DNA of 64,000 bases from Gnetum montanum. Lineage: Eukaryota; Streptophyta; Gnetopsida; Gnetales; Gnetaceae. Made by a program: the position numbers and the translations under genes. The stretch lies in assembly GCA_015680685.1 (NCBI GenBank), contig MNCI01030687.1, positions 3,229 through 67,228 of the forward strand, read 5' to 3'. Under the pieces are notes generated by a model. The model had not been told where the DNA came from. It did not search any database and saw nothing but the letters and a program-made list of their open reading frames with translations. Positions 12,214-24,841 of this stretch are shown here, in pieces. Position 1 is the first letter of the stretch. Each line of letters begins with the position of its first letter.

Positions 12214-14102
12214 ATTTTTGGTCGGCTGCATTGTATGAGTACCTACTATATATATGGGCGAGGTTCTGTTGTGAATTTTTGACATTTGTAGGCATATATT
12301 AAGTGATCACTTGCATGATGGTGCAATATCTATCATCTAGAAGAGACATCTTAAGATAAGGCATTTGCCATATAGCCTTTTACTTGTTTTGCCTGCTTAT
12401 TAGCTCGTCACTAATCTTCAAGATCAAGGTACTTCTCTGGTATGTTTTGATTGATTAGCTTTGGTGAAGTTGCACTTGATTTGAAGGTATTGGGATAGCC
12501 TGAGTGATGATTGGGCTATTTTAAAGCTCTATTACATAAATGAGGGTAGCAGATCATATTTTGTGTGGACAAGGTTAGGGTTGATGATGATGATGATGAT
12601 GATTACAGGAAAACGAGGGATCGGTATCACCAAGTTAGTTTCGAAACATTGGTAGGAAAACGAGGGTTTTATTTAGGTTATTGGAAGTTGGGCTTTTTTC
12701 CCATTTATCTTAACATATTTCATGGCATTTGATCATTTATGGGGACCAACCTATGATGATGATGATTACATAAATTAAACTGAATGATTGATAAGATGAG
12801 GCTGGGGTGATGTTAATGATACCTCAAAATGAGGTTTTCATTTACTTTATTGGAAGTTGGGGGTTTTGTTTAAGTTATCTGGACATACTGCATTTGATTT
12901 GTTTTAAGATTTAGACTGGAAATGATGGAGTTGAATTTGAAACTCATTGAATTTGATGGTCATGAAAAAGGTGCTTGTTAAAGCTGCTAGTTTAAAGTCG
13001 GTGCTACCCAATTCTTTTATGAGGAACAGTTGATGTGCTGGTGTTGAGTGTTTTCATACCTCGGTTTTTCGAAGGGATAACTGTCGTGAACAGCATCCAT
13101 GTGATTGTTTTCTTTCTGTCCATGGTGGTAAGAAAATTGGTAGTTTTGGATTATTAGTGCATTTAAGATGGTGATTTCATGGCATTGATTTGGAGAAAAT
13201 TTCTTGAAAACAAGCTTCTACTTGATCATTCATAGGATAGAACTTTTACAGTTCTTTTTTAGGTTGCTTGTGAAGTTTTAAATATATTACTAATTATGAA
13301 TTCAATATTATTTATGTTCAACCATACTTATTGGTGGCGTTGGCAATGAAACTTAAAGTGGGAAACCTTTTCATAACCACTTAAGGGTATATTGCCTGTC
13401 GAAGCTTTCAAATTACCTATGGTGAAATTTGATATTTTACTTACATACATAGAGACTCTTGAAATGAGGTGCTAGTTTACTAGTTAAATTACCAATGGAA
13501 ATTTTAAGTTTTAGGGACTCTCATTGGGATTTCAGGACTCATTTGGACTGATAATAAAGTGCTTGTTTCTAATGTGGGTTTGAAGAGGTTAAGCCCTTGC
13601 TCATTTGCCAAAACCTCTTGCTCATCTAACAACCTTTCTAAGAACTTGATGAAGCTGTATCTTGAGATTCTTATAAATTAGAGTGTTAATTTTTTCTTTA
13701 TATCCACCTTGTCTTTGTTGTCATCTAACAATTTTTATTTTTGGTTTATCATTTCTTGATATTCCTACCAATTGTGGTGTTGATTTCTTCATCATGTCTA
13801 CATTGTCTTTGTTGTCATCTTACAAATTATAGTATTAGTTTGTCTAACAAATTATAGTGTTGCTTTCTTCTTTATGGCCACTTTATCTTTGTTGTCATCT
13901 GTGTCATTGAATTGATTTTGGATATTTGAAATTGAAATTAAAGTTAGCATGCCTCTTGATGTTAGTTTTTCTTTCTTTATCTAAGTGTCAATTTGTTTGT
14001 AATCTAACTTTGTAGCTAAGTCATTCTATTCCTCATTGCAACATTCCAACTATAATGTTCCTTAATGGGTTCAAGGTTCCCCATACTTCCTAGCAATTAT
14101 TA
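12214..14102. other. Intergenic, no gene seen
   Basis: AT-rich sequence without a supported reading frame. It contains a short (TGA)n microsatellite at 12582-12603 and loosely repeated phrases such as ttggaagttgggc/ttggaagttgggg near 12680 and 12850. Confidence 0.5.
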
Positions 14103-14281
14103 ATCTTGCAAACTCTCAGCCATAAATGAAAAAAGGCTTAATGCATAGTAGATCTAGTTACACTAGATAGAAAGTGTCCATAGATACTATGCATATCTTG
14201 CAAACTCTCAGCCATAAATGAAAAAAGGCTTAATGCATAGTAGATCTAGTTACACTAGATAGAAAGTGTCCATAGATACTA
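14103..14281. repeat. 92-bp tandem duplication, copies identical
   Basis: The stretch starting atcttgcaaactctcagcc at 14103 repeats at 14195. The 87 bases 14103-14189 and 14195-14281 are identical, implying a recent duplication or an assembly artefact. Confidence 0.9.
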
Positions 14282-14564
14282 GCTAAAGTTTCGATAGAGC
14301 TTCTGTTGTCCATCCATAAGGAGAGTGCATGGAAGTGGATCGCACCTGACTTGTTCTAGACTTTTTAAACTTGGGTTGACTTAGGGGTGTTGGTAAAGTT
14401 CCAAGTGCTTAGTCTACTAAGAGTTCAATAGTGGCATGTTCTAGCCAAGTGCAAGTGTACACTCAAAGTAACCATTTTTCCTAAGTTGAAAGGTCCTTAG
14501 TGTAAGGCATGTAAGCCTCGAAGTAGGGAACAAGAATCGAATCATACCTCAAGGTTTAGAATAG

Positions 14565-14680
14565 ACCAATGCATGACACCATTGGCCTAAGGTCAATATG
14601 TTATAATCTAGGGAATCTTTACCAATGCATGACACCATTGGCCTAAGGTCAATATGTTATAATCTAGGGAATCTTTACCA
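14565..14680. repeat. 56-bp tandem duplication, copies identical
   Basis: The 56-base unit beginning accaatgcatgacaccattg at 14565 repeats at 14621 with no difference. The first four bases follow again at 14677-14680. Confidence 0.9.
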
Positions 14681-15810
14681 AGGCTCACTGGCAGATTCAA
14701 CCCTAAAGAAGAAGAAGGCATTATTAGGTTGCAAAGCCCTTAAGCCTAAATAGTAAAGTGAAGGTGTGGTACTAATAGACTCCTCACCTGATAGTTTAGG
14801 AGGAGGAGGTCCAAAATGCTAGAGGGACTAAGTTGTGTAAGTTTGGATACAATAGGTCGCATTGCAAGGTAACATAAGGGCCATTCCCCGGCTAAAGCCC
14901 ATCAATGCCTTCCCATCAATCAATCGGAGCAAGGCTAGCGAAGCTCCCCACTGCAAGTGTGCTTGATAGAGGCACACATAGCTTATTGTCAATCATGAGT
15001 TTACCCACGATTCCCTTAGCAACAAGTGCTACTTGATTCCCCAAGTGTAGGACGACTTGTGTAGGATGCTCCGGAGTTGGGGCAACATAGCAAGATTCTT
15101 ATCTATCTTGACAAATGCCAAGATTGTAAGTTGGTTAGATAGTTCGTTGCCTTAAGATGGATGGAACACCTTGTCCATTGGATAACCCTATGCTTGCACT
15201 TCACTAATGCAGAGAAAACCCTCGGTAGGCCTCTAAGGCTCTATTAGGGGCCAATAGCATTTGTTCTAAACTTCATGGCTAGCTGAAGTGTCCCTTGGTC
15301 TCTGGTAAAGTTACTTTCCTAAAAGACTAAACCTTAGTAAATTCTGGACTAGGGCCAAGGTAGGGCACTGAAAGAAATAGGATGATACCAATTGAAAAAC
15401 CAATAAGTGGCTTGGCTCTAATTGGGAAAGCATGCTTGTCGAGATCAATAGTTCTAACCTAAACAACCTAGTGGAAGCCAACCAATATGCTAACCTAACC
15501 ATAATTGAAAAAGAAACATACGAGAAGTCAAACTAATGAATCTAACCATTTGGCCTATGTTAGATAAGTAGTATTAGAAAGTCTATCTTAACCAATTATA
15601 TCACATAAATATAAAGCAAGCTAACGACTTTTATTCTTTCTCGTTCTAAAAACCAATAGCGTAGCAAGTTTGTATGTTTAAGATCATTGAGCTTTCTTTG
15701 TAGTTAGCTCATCCTTCATGTCCTTGGTTTGGGTGGAGTACGTAGAGTGTTATTTGTTTCTTCAAGACAAAATCGTATTGATAAGGTAGGTTTTATAGAG
15801 AAAGCCAATG
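14681..15810. other. Intergenic, unclassified repeat-like DNA
   Basis: About 1.1 kb of moderately GC-rich sequence that reads like old retroelement DNA, but I find no LTR ends, primer site or protein motif. Open stretches here (for example 15311-15502) show no domain. Confidence 0.35.
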
Positions 15811-15815
15811 GAATT

Positions 15816-16704
15816 TGATGAGTGGCAAGTACCCCTATGTCCAACCATACGAATTACTAAGTGTTCAAGCGTGATTTGGTCGAATTCCATGGACTTATAG
15901 CTTTCTAAGTACACTAGTCTTTAGGAAGTGAAACTGACCATTGTAATCGTTGTCTTCCCAATTACACTTATGAAATGCAAAGGTATGGTTAAGTGCAACT
16001 GAGGCATATGATTTTTATCATTTTTTATGTTTTCCGTTTTAAGTCACCTAAGGATGAGGATAATGTATAAAATAAAATAATTAAATTGCTAGTTTAATCT
16101 AATGAGCTACTCCTAACTAATCCTAACATAAGTATTCGTTTCCATTTATTACACATATCCTGAACACTTTAAACGCTACTAAGTTACCAAATGTTAAGCA
16201 TTATTGGAATTTAATTAATTATTATTTAACCTAACTTAATTTAACTTATGTGCTTAATTAATTATGTGCTTATCCTGAAGTGGTCGTACTTATGTGCTTA
16301 ATTAATTACTATTTAACCTAACTTAATTTAACTTAATTAACTATTTGATTACTTGAAGCATTGAAAGAAATTGTGCAAAATAGTAAATGCTGCAAGATTT
16401 ATCAAAAACTCATCTTTATTGCCACACACATTGCTGTGCTCAAGTACAATAGTGCTTGAATAAAGATCCGTACACTCTTGACTTCTACTATGGGCACTTA
16501 GAAAAATATTTTAACTTTCACGCAAGAAAATGGCAAAAGCTCTACTACAACTATGACAAAGATGCTATAAACATAGTGGGTGAGCACGTATTTATAGGCA
16601 AAAATAGACACTATGTTGATGGGGCCATGTCAACACATCAAATCATTCGTTGATAGGTCTTAGTCAATAGGGCCCAATTGACACAACCAATTTATGATTC
16701 ATCA
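15816..16704 (-). mobile_element. Solo LTR of the element A family
   Basis: Starts tgatgagtgg and ends gattcatca, the same terminal inverted repeats as the LTR at 1320-2148, and shares acccctatgtccaaccatacgaa and the caagtac...cttgaataaagatcc block near 16441-16467. The flanks gaatt (15811-15815) and caatt (16705-16709) look like a 5-bp target duplication with one change. No gag or primer site adjoins it, so internal recombination probably removed the body. It holds an inner duplication of an AT-rich segment (about 16200-16340) that makes it longer (889 bp) than the 829-bp copies. A TATA-like tatttata lies near 16589-16596. Confidence 0.82.
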
Positions 16705-16709
16705 CAATT

Positions 16710-17498
16710 GGATGGGTTTGATAGTAGATTTAATCATAGAGCTAGGCTTGTTTTTTGAGTTGATGGAGAGAGCAAAGACACAAGTCAATGATTCTTTTTC
16801 TAGTTCTTGTTAGGTTCTATTTCCAACTAGTTCTATTACTTCTTGTCCTTTTGATCAATTCACGCCCAATCCATTTCCAATATTTTCTTGGGGTAGGAGG
16901 AACAATAAAAGGCTGCCCAATAGTATAGATAAGAAGGCAATGCAATCAAAGTGTCTAGCTTCATCACATGTGTTATTCCTACTCATGGAGCTTCCAGACA
17001 TCTCTCATCGTACTAATGTTTCTTTGCGATTCTTTTAGGTTTGTTAGAGAGGTTCAATGTTAGTCATGATAAGCTCAATCAAGTGGTGGGTGAGGAGCAG
17101 TGTTTCATTGTGAAAAGTTGTAAGGTCTTGGGTTAGCAACATCAAGTTTTCGTGTGAGGTGTGTTCCATCTAGATTGATGTAGAGATAAAGTATTGATAA
17201 GAGGGACAAAGGTATCCATTGCACGGGTAGGTTAACATGTTAGTCGTTGAAAGGGAGCGAATCCAAATCACTATTGCAATGCTTCTTTTCCATAAACAGG
17301 TCTTCTTATATAGTACACTATGCTACGCTTTGGTATTTTATCATAATCATATAGGGAATTGGATCAAAAGCAAAACAAAAACCTCAAAAAGCCTAAACCT
17401 CCTCAACCTCACTCAATAAATCCTACGTTGGGTCGGTTGCTATAGGTAATTTTGAGATAAGCAAAGTGACAATCATAAAAAATATATATTGGCACTCA
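16710..17498. other. Intergenic, no gene seen
   Basis: Roughly 790 bases with no supported gene or repeat boundary. It ends at the target duplication of the LARD-like element. Confidence 0.4.
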
Positions 17499-17503
17499 CA
17501 TAC

Positions 17504-18088
17504 TGTGAGAGATGTCCCAGAGTGGTGGTTCTCTTGGGCTCTCCCCATGGTTCAGGGGCCATGGAACACATTGAGGCACCCTCGGGTGACTCTCAAGTGT
17601 TAGAAAACCCACCTCGGCTTGGTGGTACCAAGCTAGCAACAGGACATCCTCCTGTTGCAACTCTCTTCTCAAAGTCCTTTTCCTTCCCCCTTCACCGTGG
17701 AGAACTACATGGCCCTGATTCTACGACGATCATAGATATGTAGGCAGCCAACACTGGATAGTTTTGGTGCGGTGCCAAGCCACACCTTGTACCAGATCGT
17801 GAGGGATTTGGGGGTGAGGCACCTCCCCTTGTAGGTGCATTGTCTCCCCTCTCACCAATGTTGTCTACAAGGTTGTGTGTGTGCTTGTTTGCTTTGTCCT
17901 CATTTTAGAGTTGGTTACCCTCCTTGAGGTGCGTGGTCATGTATGTTAAGAAGCTGTGCTTCTGCTTGCACTCACTCATGAGATGCTTGCTTGGTTGAGG
18001 CGTATTCTCCAGGTCTTCTGCCCCAAGATCCCTTGGATCTTCGTGAATTCCTTGGGGTGCCAGGTAATGTTGGGGCAACGTTGTTACA
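17504..18088 (+). repeat. 5' LTR of LARD-like element
   Basis: 585 bp, begins TGTGAGAGATGTCCC and ends GTTGTTACA. Compared with the 3' LTR it keeps an extra ~16-base segment around cttgcactcactcatgag (near 17966). Confidence 0.9.
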
Positions 18089-18090
18089 GA

Positions 18091-18102
18091 TGGTATCAGA
18101 GC
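18091..18102 (+). other. Primer binding site, initiator-Met type
   Basis: TGGTATCAGAGC two bases after the 5' LTR end, the classic plant iMet primer site. Confidence 0.9.
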
Positions 18103-21100
18103 GTTTTGAAATTGTGTTGGAATATGGTTGTGCTCTTTGGTTGTGTTACTCCATTGAGCTTGTTTGGTTAATGGTCCCTTCGGATTGATACCTAGGTGAT
18201 CTAGGATCATATCCTTATGTATTTTTGAAGAGTTTCTTGATGGCTATGTTCTCCGCTCTTCATGAGGGGACAAATGAGAAATTGTGAGCAATTGATGTAT
18301 GTTGCTCTCAGTGAGGATATAAACGATGGCGTTGTGGTGATGTCCTCCACTTGTGTACTGGTGGTTGGACTTGTTGTGATTGTATGCGATATGGTTGAGA
18401 AGAGTTCTACTGGCAACTTAGGAATTTTGTTGCGCAAGGAGCTCTCATCTCAGGTCTCCAGTGATTCATTTGGGATGAATTGGACCCAGTCTCCACTTCG
18501 GTTTCCACCCAGATGACATGTTTCGAGATGGCATTTGTTGAATCATGCAGGATATGATATCCTTGGCACTGCCACTCACCCTAGATACAGTGAGTATGGG
18601 AAAATACAAATTGGGACAAGATGGTTCCCAGGTACCTCATGATGGAGGTCCTTCGGACATGTGCTCTTGCTGAGCCTTATTCTAGGTGGACTAAGACCGT
18701 TGCAGGTAGACTTCATACATTCGTGCTTGCGATTGTATGTTTGTCTATTTGTGTATGCGTGTCTTCTTGGTTGTGCTTTCAAATTCTGTAAGTATGTCAT
18801 CTTGGTCGTGTCTATCGTTTGTAACACAAGGCATAATGTTTTACGTGGTATGATGATGACTTATTGTTGGGAACGTTGAGGATGCAATGGTTGTTTGTGT
18901 CATTCCAAAGCCAAATGTTTATTGTCTTGTTTGACAACTTCTTAAGCATGAGGCATGATTATCCTTATTGTTGATCCTTGCGAGTTGTGCTCCTTTGTTG
19001 AGATGGTGGTGTTGCCCTTGGGCTCGTGTCATCACTATTTTGATTGGTGACATTTGTTAGTCACTCTGATTCGAAGACTACTGGTGTGGGTCATCCTATT
19101 GTTGGTTCTTGTTGAGACCCCACATCTTTTGATGAGAGTCTTCTTGTGAATGCATCCTCCGTGATGTTGCTCGTTGTTGCAAGAATTGGTTTGATGTAGA
19201 CTTGTTGTTGGATAGACCTTGGTCTTCCACCTTATTTTTGGGTTGAGATGATGGTTGTCTATTGCCCATGACTCATACGATTGTGTTGAGATTTTGGCCC
19301 TGGTTGAGGCCAGTGTTAGTTGCTAGGAATGATTGTTGTGTATGAATCTTGAAATTTTGAGAGTGTGCTATCTCTCTCTTGGTGTGCCTCGTGATGAAAT
19401 TGTTTGTTCGAGTTGGGATCTAATTCATCCATCAATGTTTTGCATGATTGATCTCTATGCATGTTGTTGAGGTTTTGATTTTATGATGTGCAAGAGTGAT
19501 ATGACCTTGTTATATGATCATGCTTGATGGTTGTGTATGAGGCTGATGTGGTAATTGTGTTCCTGCTAACTTCTATATTTTTGAGCTTGTATCTCAATGT
19601 TTGCAGGTAGCACGGGTACAAGATGCTGCTAGTGGTGACCTTAGTTGATGCTATGAGCACTATGTCTATGGGGAAGATATGTGCTCTTGAGACCTTCATG
19701 AACTGATTATTTGGTCTCAGAATCCCAACATCGGGTTTCGGATTTATCAGTACCTTGGCTATGATGGATCAATAGGTACATTATGATTTGTTTGCCTCTC
19801 AGTGCTGGGGGAGCACTAACAAAGGATGGTGATTTGTCCTAGACCCTACAAATATTGGGCTAGCAGATGGCATGAAATGGTATCCTTGGCCATGTCGGAT
19901 ACTAATGGCCCAGGAGTGGCCAATGCAATGAGGTCCCACTATGGCAAGATGGTGGATACTCAGTTGGCATGTTTCGTTATTCAATCGTTGCGTTCATGTC
20001 TTGAATCGTTTTCGTTCGATGTTACTCGTGTAGTGGGTTCAGTGCGACGGTAGATCATGTATCTTTTGAGACAATGATGCAATGACAGATGATCATTTAT
20101 GCTTTGTGACAGAGAAAGGTTTTTCTCAAAACAGCATGGTTCTTCATGATATGCTCTTGGTGGCCTAAATCCTTTAGCCTAGGATGGGCTTGGGTAGTTG
20201 TCCTATAGCCTTTTAGAATTGGGTAGCATTTCCAAATACCATGTATGTTCCCATATATGAATGTAATCCTATCCTTGGGTGTGTGAAATGTATCCTTGTG
20301 ATATTCTCAATTCGATTGTATGCACTCAAAAGTGCTAGATGCATTACCTATGTGACTCAGTTGTCTCCTGGTTGTAGGCCTATGCCACACGCTGTGACAA
20401 GGCCAAGCTTGATGTATGGTGTTTTCCTGGTGCTTATTTTGAAGCACCCTTGTTATATGTTGTAAATGGCCATTGTGCCTTGATGTACAATCCCACTGAA
20501 AACCTCATGGGAAACTCTTCAGTTGGACACAGTGTTGTAATGAACAGATCAGGGCATGTCCTAGCCCATTATGCTGTTAAACTGGTGTCATGTGCTCTTG
20601 ACGATGTTGGCATGCTTGGATGGTGTGTGCTTGGTGAACGTCCTTGAGGCAGGACAAATCTTGGGAACACATTCTCTTGTGTTCCTGGACTGGTAAGATC
20701 TTGTCCACAAATGATCGATGGTGACTGAAATTCAAATCAATGTGATGTCTAGCGGTGGATTTGAGTCGAGTTCTGGGTATTGGCACCTAGACTTGCTCTT
20801 CCATGTTGGAAGCGATCATGGAGCAGCTGTACAAATGTTGGGATGGTGGTCCATCCGTAAACAAATGACGTTACAGATATAGAAATTGTGATTTCTCTTG
20901 GTGGTCATGCTTGGTGGGCATGAATGTGCTCAAAACACTTAAGCCGATGCTCTCATGATTGGGGGTTTCTAATGATTTGTGTGTGTTGGTGGGCTCTCGT
21001 GACAAATTTATTTTGGTGCTTTGGAGAGCTATGATGCGCTCTCATAGATTGGGACTTATTGGTGCCTTCGTGGTCTATGGTGTGACTCCATGATAGGGGA

Positions 21101-23375
21101 CTCGTTGTGCCTAATAGGCTATGGTATCTTGCTGAATTATCCTGTGTACTTTGTCCTTTATGTACACTGATGTATTATACAATCCCTTGTTGATGTATTG
21201 TCCCATGTCTCTGGTGTGATGTTAATTCATGTTGGTGTTCTCACCTCCCTGGTGGGATAGCAGAGTTGACCATGATACTACTTGGTGAATCCTTAATTTT
21301 ATGAGGGATCATTCTCCATTTCAATGGATGCCCTCTTCAGTTCATGAAATAATAAGGCAGGTGGTATTGAGACGGTTGTCTCCTATAAGCAATTGATGTT
21401 TGGGACTTGTTCCTAGCTGTGGTCCCATGTTCGTGAACTCATGGGGCTTGTTCTCAGAGATAGAATGTTGTTACCCTGGTGAAATTCATGAAACCTCCTT
21501 TGTGAGGTTGTGTTATTGATGTAAATTAAAGATACATATTGCTCTTCGTGTAAGCAAGGCATGATCTTGTGTACTCTCTTAGTTTTGGAGGCTTCAGAGG
21601 AACTTCCTTGTTGGGGTTCTCTAGTAGACCATCCTTATTGTAAACCCTTCGGGGATGAATCGTTTTGGTTTTGTGTTGTAAATGATGTTGATGAAAGCCC
21701 ATTCCATGTAAAACTATCTTGAGGACCTGGTCCTCCTATGGGCAAGATGTTGTTGTTGACTTGTGTCTGTTGTTTGGGTTGAAAGATAATAGGTAGTGGT
21801 GCAGCCTTGTCCACCACAAATTGTTGTAAATGGGCCTGACTGGGATGTATGAAACAAAACCCAGATCTCCCAAGATGAAACAGAAACCCCTCTTGATAAA
21901 ATTTCAGGGGATGTACTGCTTGGTGTCTCAAGTTGTTCTCAAGGGGAAAATTAAAATTGGGTAAGACTTGTGAACCCATGTCTTCCCTCAGCTGGTGACA
22001 GTTCTACGATAGGGTTCTATTGGCCATATTGACTACTTGGGCATGTATGATGGGTAAGGTGTAGCTGGGTTGCTATACTTACCTATGGAAGAAACGGCCC
22101 AAAGAGGATCCTTCCTGCAAGTGCAAAATCTATTGAAAGGTGTTGATCGAGAGACTGGCAGTTGTTCTTGATATAGTGGGGAAATGCAAATTCTGAGAAC
22201 GTTGATGTTCCTCAGAGAATTCATGATTTGGTTACTCTCTGAGGTGACTCTATATTCATTCCTGGACCTAGTGTTCAGAAAATGGTGCTTGTCCCATAAC
22301 TTGGTGTGGGAAGGATAGCTTGCATGTGGCAAATGTGGGTGATCCTTCTCCATGAAGGGGATTTTATGGTTGCATTCGATGATGTGCTTACGGCTGATAT
22401 GAGATAGGTGATGGAGGATTGTCATGGGGTTGGCTTCCCAATTGATCCTCCCTTGTTCTAACATTCGAGCAGGCATTCTCGATGTTGGACAATCACAAGA
22501 GGTGTTGATGATAGTTGGGGCTTGTTGTATGTTGGCCTCCTGGAGAAGTTTCCAAACAGATTTTTGAATCTTCTCTCTCGTTGGAATACTATGGAATGAT
22601 GAATGATGTATTGAGGCATGCGATGCTGGTGTCTGCAGATGGCAAGGTCAAGCTCAAAAGATCTATTCTTGTACCTTGTTTTTAAGGGAGAACATGTTTG
22701 ACTCCCTTCATACCAGCTTGAACAAACATGATGAGAAAAAGAGAATGAGCATGGTACCAATGCATGTGGAATCAGTGCTTAGATGGTTGCACTGGTGAGA
22801 TCAGAACATGGAGTTCTAATCTCGATGTGAGTAGCAGATCATGGAGTTCTGGCAAGCATGAGTTGCTTGCGGAGACATGGCTCTTCGGAGCATGTCCTCC
22901 CTCTCGGTGTGATGTTCCCAAGTCCCTCACCATGGGTAGTGGCCCTAGTGAGCCCTCAAAAAAAAATTTTAAAAAAAAATCAATGGGTGCTGAGATGCCA
23001 TTCATAGAGGAACTCGGCAGGACTGATGGAAGAGGAGCTGTCTTCTGGCATAAGTGTGGGCTTACGCAAGGAGATATGTCTCTAGACCCTTAGAAGGGAC
23101 AGATCTAGGGGACGCCTTAGAGATGTTGGCCCTTTGGGTTGGACTCTCCCGCTCGTATAGAGAAGGGAAGTCTTTGGGCCTCCTCCAAGTGCCCTTGCAT
23201 TTCATGCAAGGCATTGGATGGAAGGACGTATTAGGTGTTGGGGTTGGTACCTTCCTTCAAGTCTGGCTTCTAAGGAGTTGACGGATCCCCGGAGTTGACA
23301 GAGTTCCAAACCCATTGAGAAGTGTACACTCGAAGCTATCCTAGGCTCTGCTCCGAGGACGTCGCTTCTTTGTGT

Positions 23376-23385
23376 GGGGGAGGAT
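23376..23385 (+). other. Polypurine tract of LARD-like element
   Basis: gggggaggat directly before the 3' LTR start at 23386. It is the expected primer for plus-strand synthesis. Confidence 0.8.
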
Positions 23386-23952
23386 TGTGAGAGATGTCCC
23401 AGAGTAGTGGTTCTCTTAGGCTCTCCCCATGGTTCGGGGGCCATGGAATACATTGAGGCACCCTCGGGTGACTCTCAAGTGTTAGAAAACCCACCCCGGC
23501 TTGGGGGTACCAAGCTAGCAACAAGACATCCTCCTGTTGCAACTCTCTTCTCTAAGTCCTCTTCCTTCCCCCTTCACCGTGGAGAACTACATGGCCCTGA
23601 TTCTACGGCAGTCGTAGATATGTAGGCAGCCAAGACTAGATAGTTTTGGTGCGGTGCCAAGCCACACCTTGTACCAGATCGTGAGGGATCTAGGGGTGAG
23701 GCACCTCCCCTTGTAGGTGCATCATCTCCCCTCTCACCGATGTTGTCTACAAAGTTGTGTGTGCTTGTTTGCTTTGTTCTCGTTTTGGAGTTGGTTACCC
23801 TCCTTGAGGTGCGTGGTCATGTACGTTAAGAAGCTATGCTTCTGCGATGCTTGCTTGGTTGAGGCATATTCTCCAGGTCTTCTGCCCCAAGATCTCTTGG
23901 ATCTTTGTGAATTCCTTGGGGTGCTGGACAACGTCGGGGCAATGTTGTTACA
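23386..23952 (+). repeat. 3' LTR of LARD-like element
   Basis: 567 bp, begins TGTGAGAGATGTCCC and ends GTTGTTACA, followed by target duplication CATAC. Confidence 0.9.
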
Positions 23953-23979
23953 CATACACATGCTTTGCCAGTAAAACGT

Positions 23980-24101
23980 GCTCATTGATAAGGGAGCTCC
24001 TAGTGGCAATTGGGGGCATTGTTTGAACCCCAAAGAAGGCGCTCATTGATAAGGGAGCTCCTAGTGGCAATTGGGGGCATTGTTTGAACCCCAAAGAAGG
24101 C
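23980..24101. repeat. 61-bp tandem duplication, copies identical
   Basis: The unit beginning gctcattgataagggagctc at 23980 repeats at 24041, with all 61 bases identical. It contains a G-rich tract (attgggggcattg) and lies 28 bases beyond the LARD-like element. Confidence 0.9.
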
Positions 24102-24611
24102 GCAGATTGTTAGGAAAGTTTCACCTGCTCGGTAACAAATCATTCTTGATAGGAAAAACCAAGTTATTAAAGCGCTGCCTTCTCCTGTTCCACCCCAGTG
24201 GCCTGAAAAGTCAGATATTTAAACATAACATCCTTGCTGGGTGGCCCCCTAAATTTTTTGGGTCTTGCAACACTACTTTCAACTGGATAAGAAATGTCAT
24301 TCTGATCCCGTCGTAGTTCCAAATCATTTCATCGTAGCAGCGCCAACTCAGGCGTGGGAACGAATCTTTAAGAATTAAATACTCTCCTGCATTGCATTAG
24401 GGTTATGTGATGCAAGCAGGCAAAGCTCACAATTGGCTGAAGCTAGGTTCATTTGCCGAGTAACAATCAAAACCCAAAAACTCCATACCCTTCTTTGGTG
24501 GTACCTTTTTATTCCGACGACCCCTTAGGTCAAAGAAGCAAATTGGGAATTCTTTACTACTGACAAAACAACTCCTAGGTTAATTTAGGATTTATGTAAG
24601 GGACTTCCTAG

Positions 24612-24687
24612 GTAAGAAGAATATAATTAGATTGGTAGACTTTATATCCTGGGTAAGAAGAATGTAATTAGATTGGTAGACTTCATA
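24612..24687. repeat. 41-bp tandem duplication
   Basis: taagaagaatataattagat... at 24613 repeats at 24654 with two or three changes. Confidence 0.8.
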
Positions 24688-24779
24688 GATTGGTCAAGGA
24701 TAAGAGGATTTTTTAGGGGAATAGGGATGATGATTTCAATAATACTGGGAAACAAACGAATTTTGTACAGGTACAACTA

Positions 24780-24841
24780 TTATTTAAACAAAGTGCAAAA
24801 ATTGTGATCTTTATTTAAACAAAGTGCAAAAATTGTGATCT
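24780..24841. repeat. 31-bp tandem duplication, copies identical
   Basis: ttatttaaacaaagtgcaaa... at 24780 repeats exactly at 24811. Confidence 0.88.

Larger units (their letters stand above)
17504..23952 (+). mobile_element. Non-autonomous LTR retrotransposon (LARD-like), complete
   Basis: A 6449-bp element with LTRs at 17504-18088 and 23386-23952, a primer site at 18091, a purine tract before the 3' LTR, and a perfect 5-bp target duplication CATAC at 17499-17503 and 23953-23957. The internal 5.3 kb holds no recognisable gag, protease, RT or integrase in any frame. Open stretches (for example - strand 22033-22476, 147 codons) show no domain. This matches large retrotransposon derivatives that rely on enzymes from other elements. 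By eye the LTRs differ at about 35 aligned positions (about 6%), nearly all transitions, plus two small indels, so the insertion is old. The iMet primer site occurs in both Copia and Gypsy elements, so superfamily is not settled. Confidence 0.88.

Noticed and set aside
22033-22476. 147-codon open frame on the - strand inside the LARD-like element
   Set aside because: No domain, repeat or family pattern is recognisable, it is antisense to the element, and similar open stretches arise by chance in this GC range.
24102-24180. Possible Copia-type LTR start (tgttaggaaag) after a G-rich tract
   Set aside because: No matching second LTR, primer site or TSD could be found.
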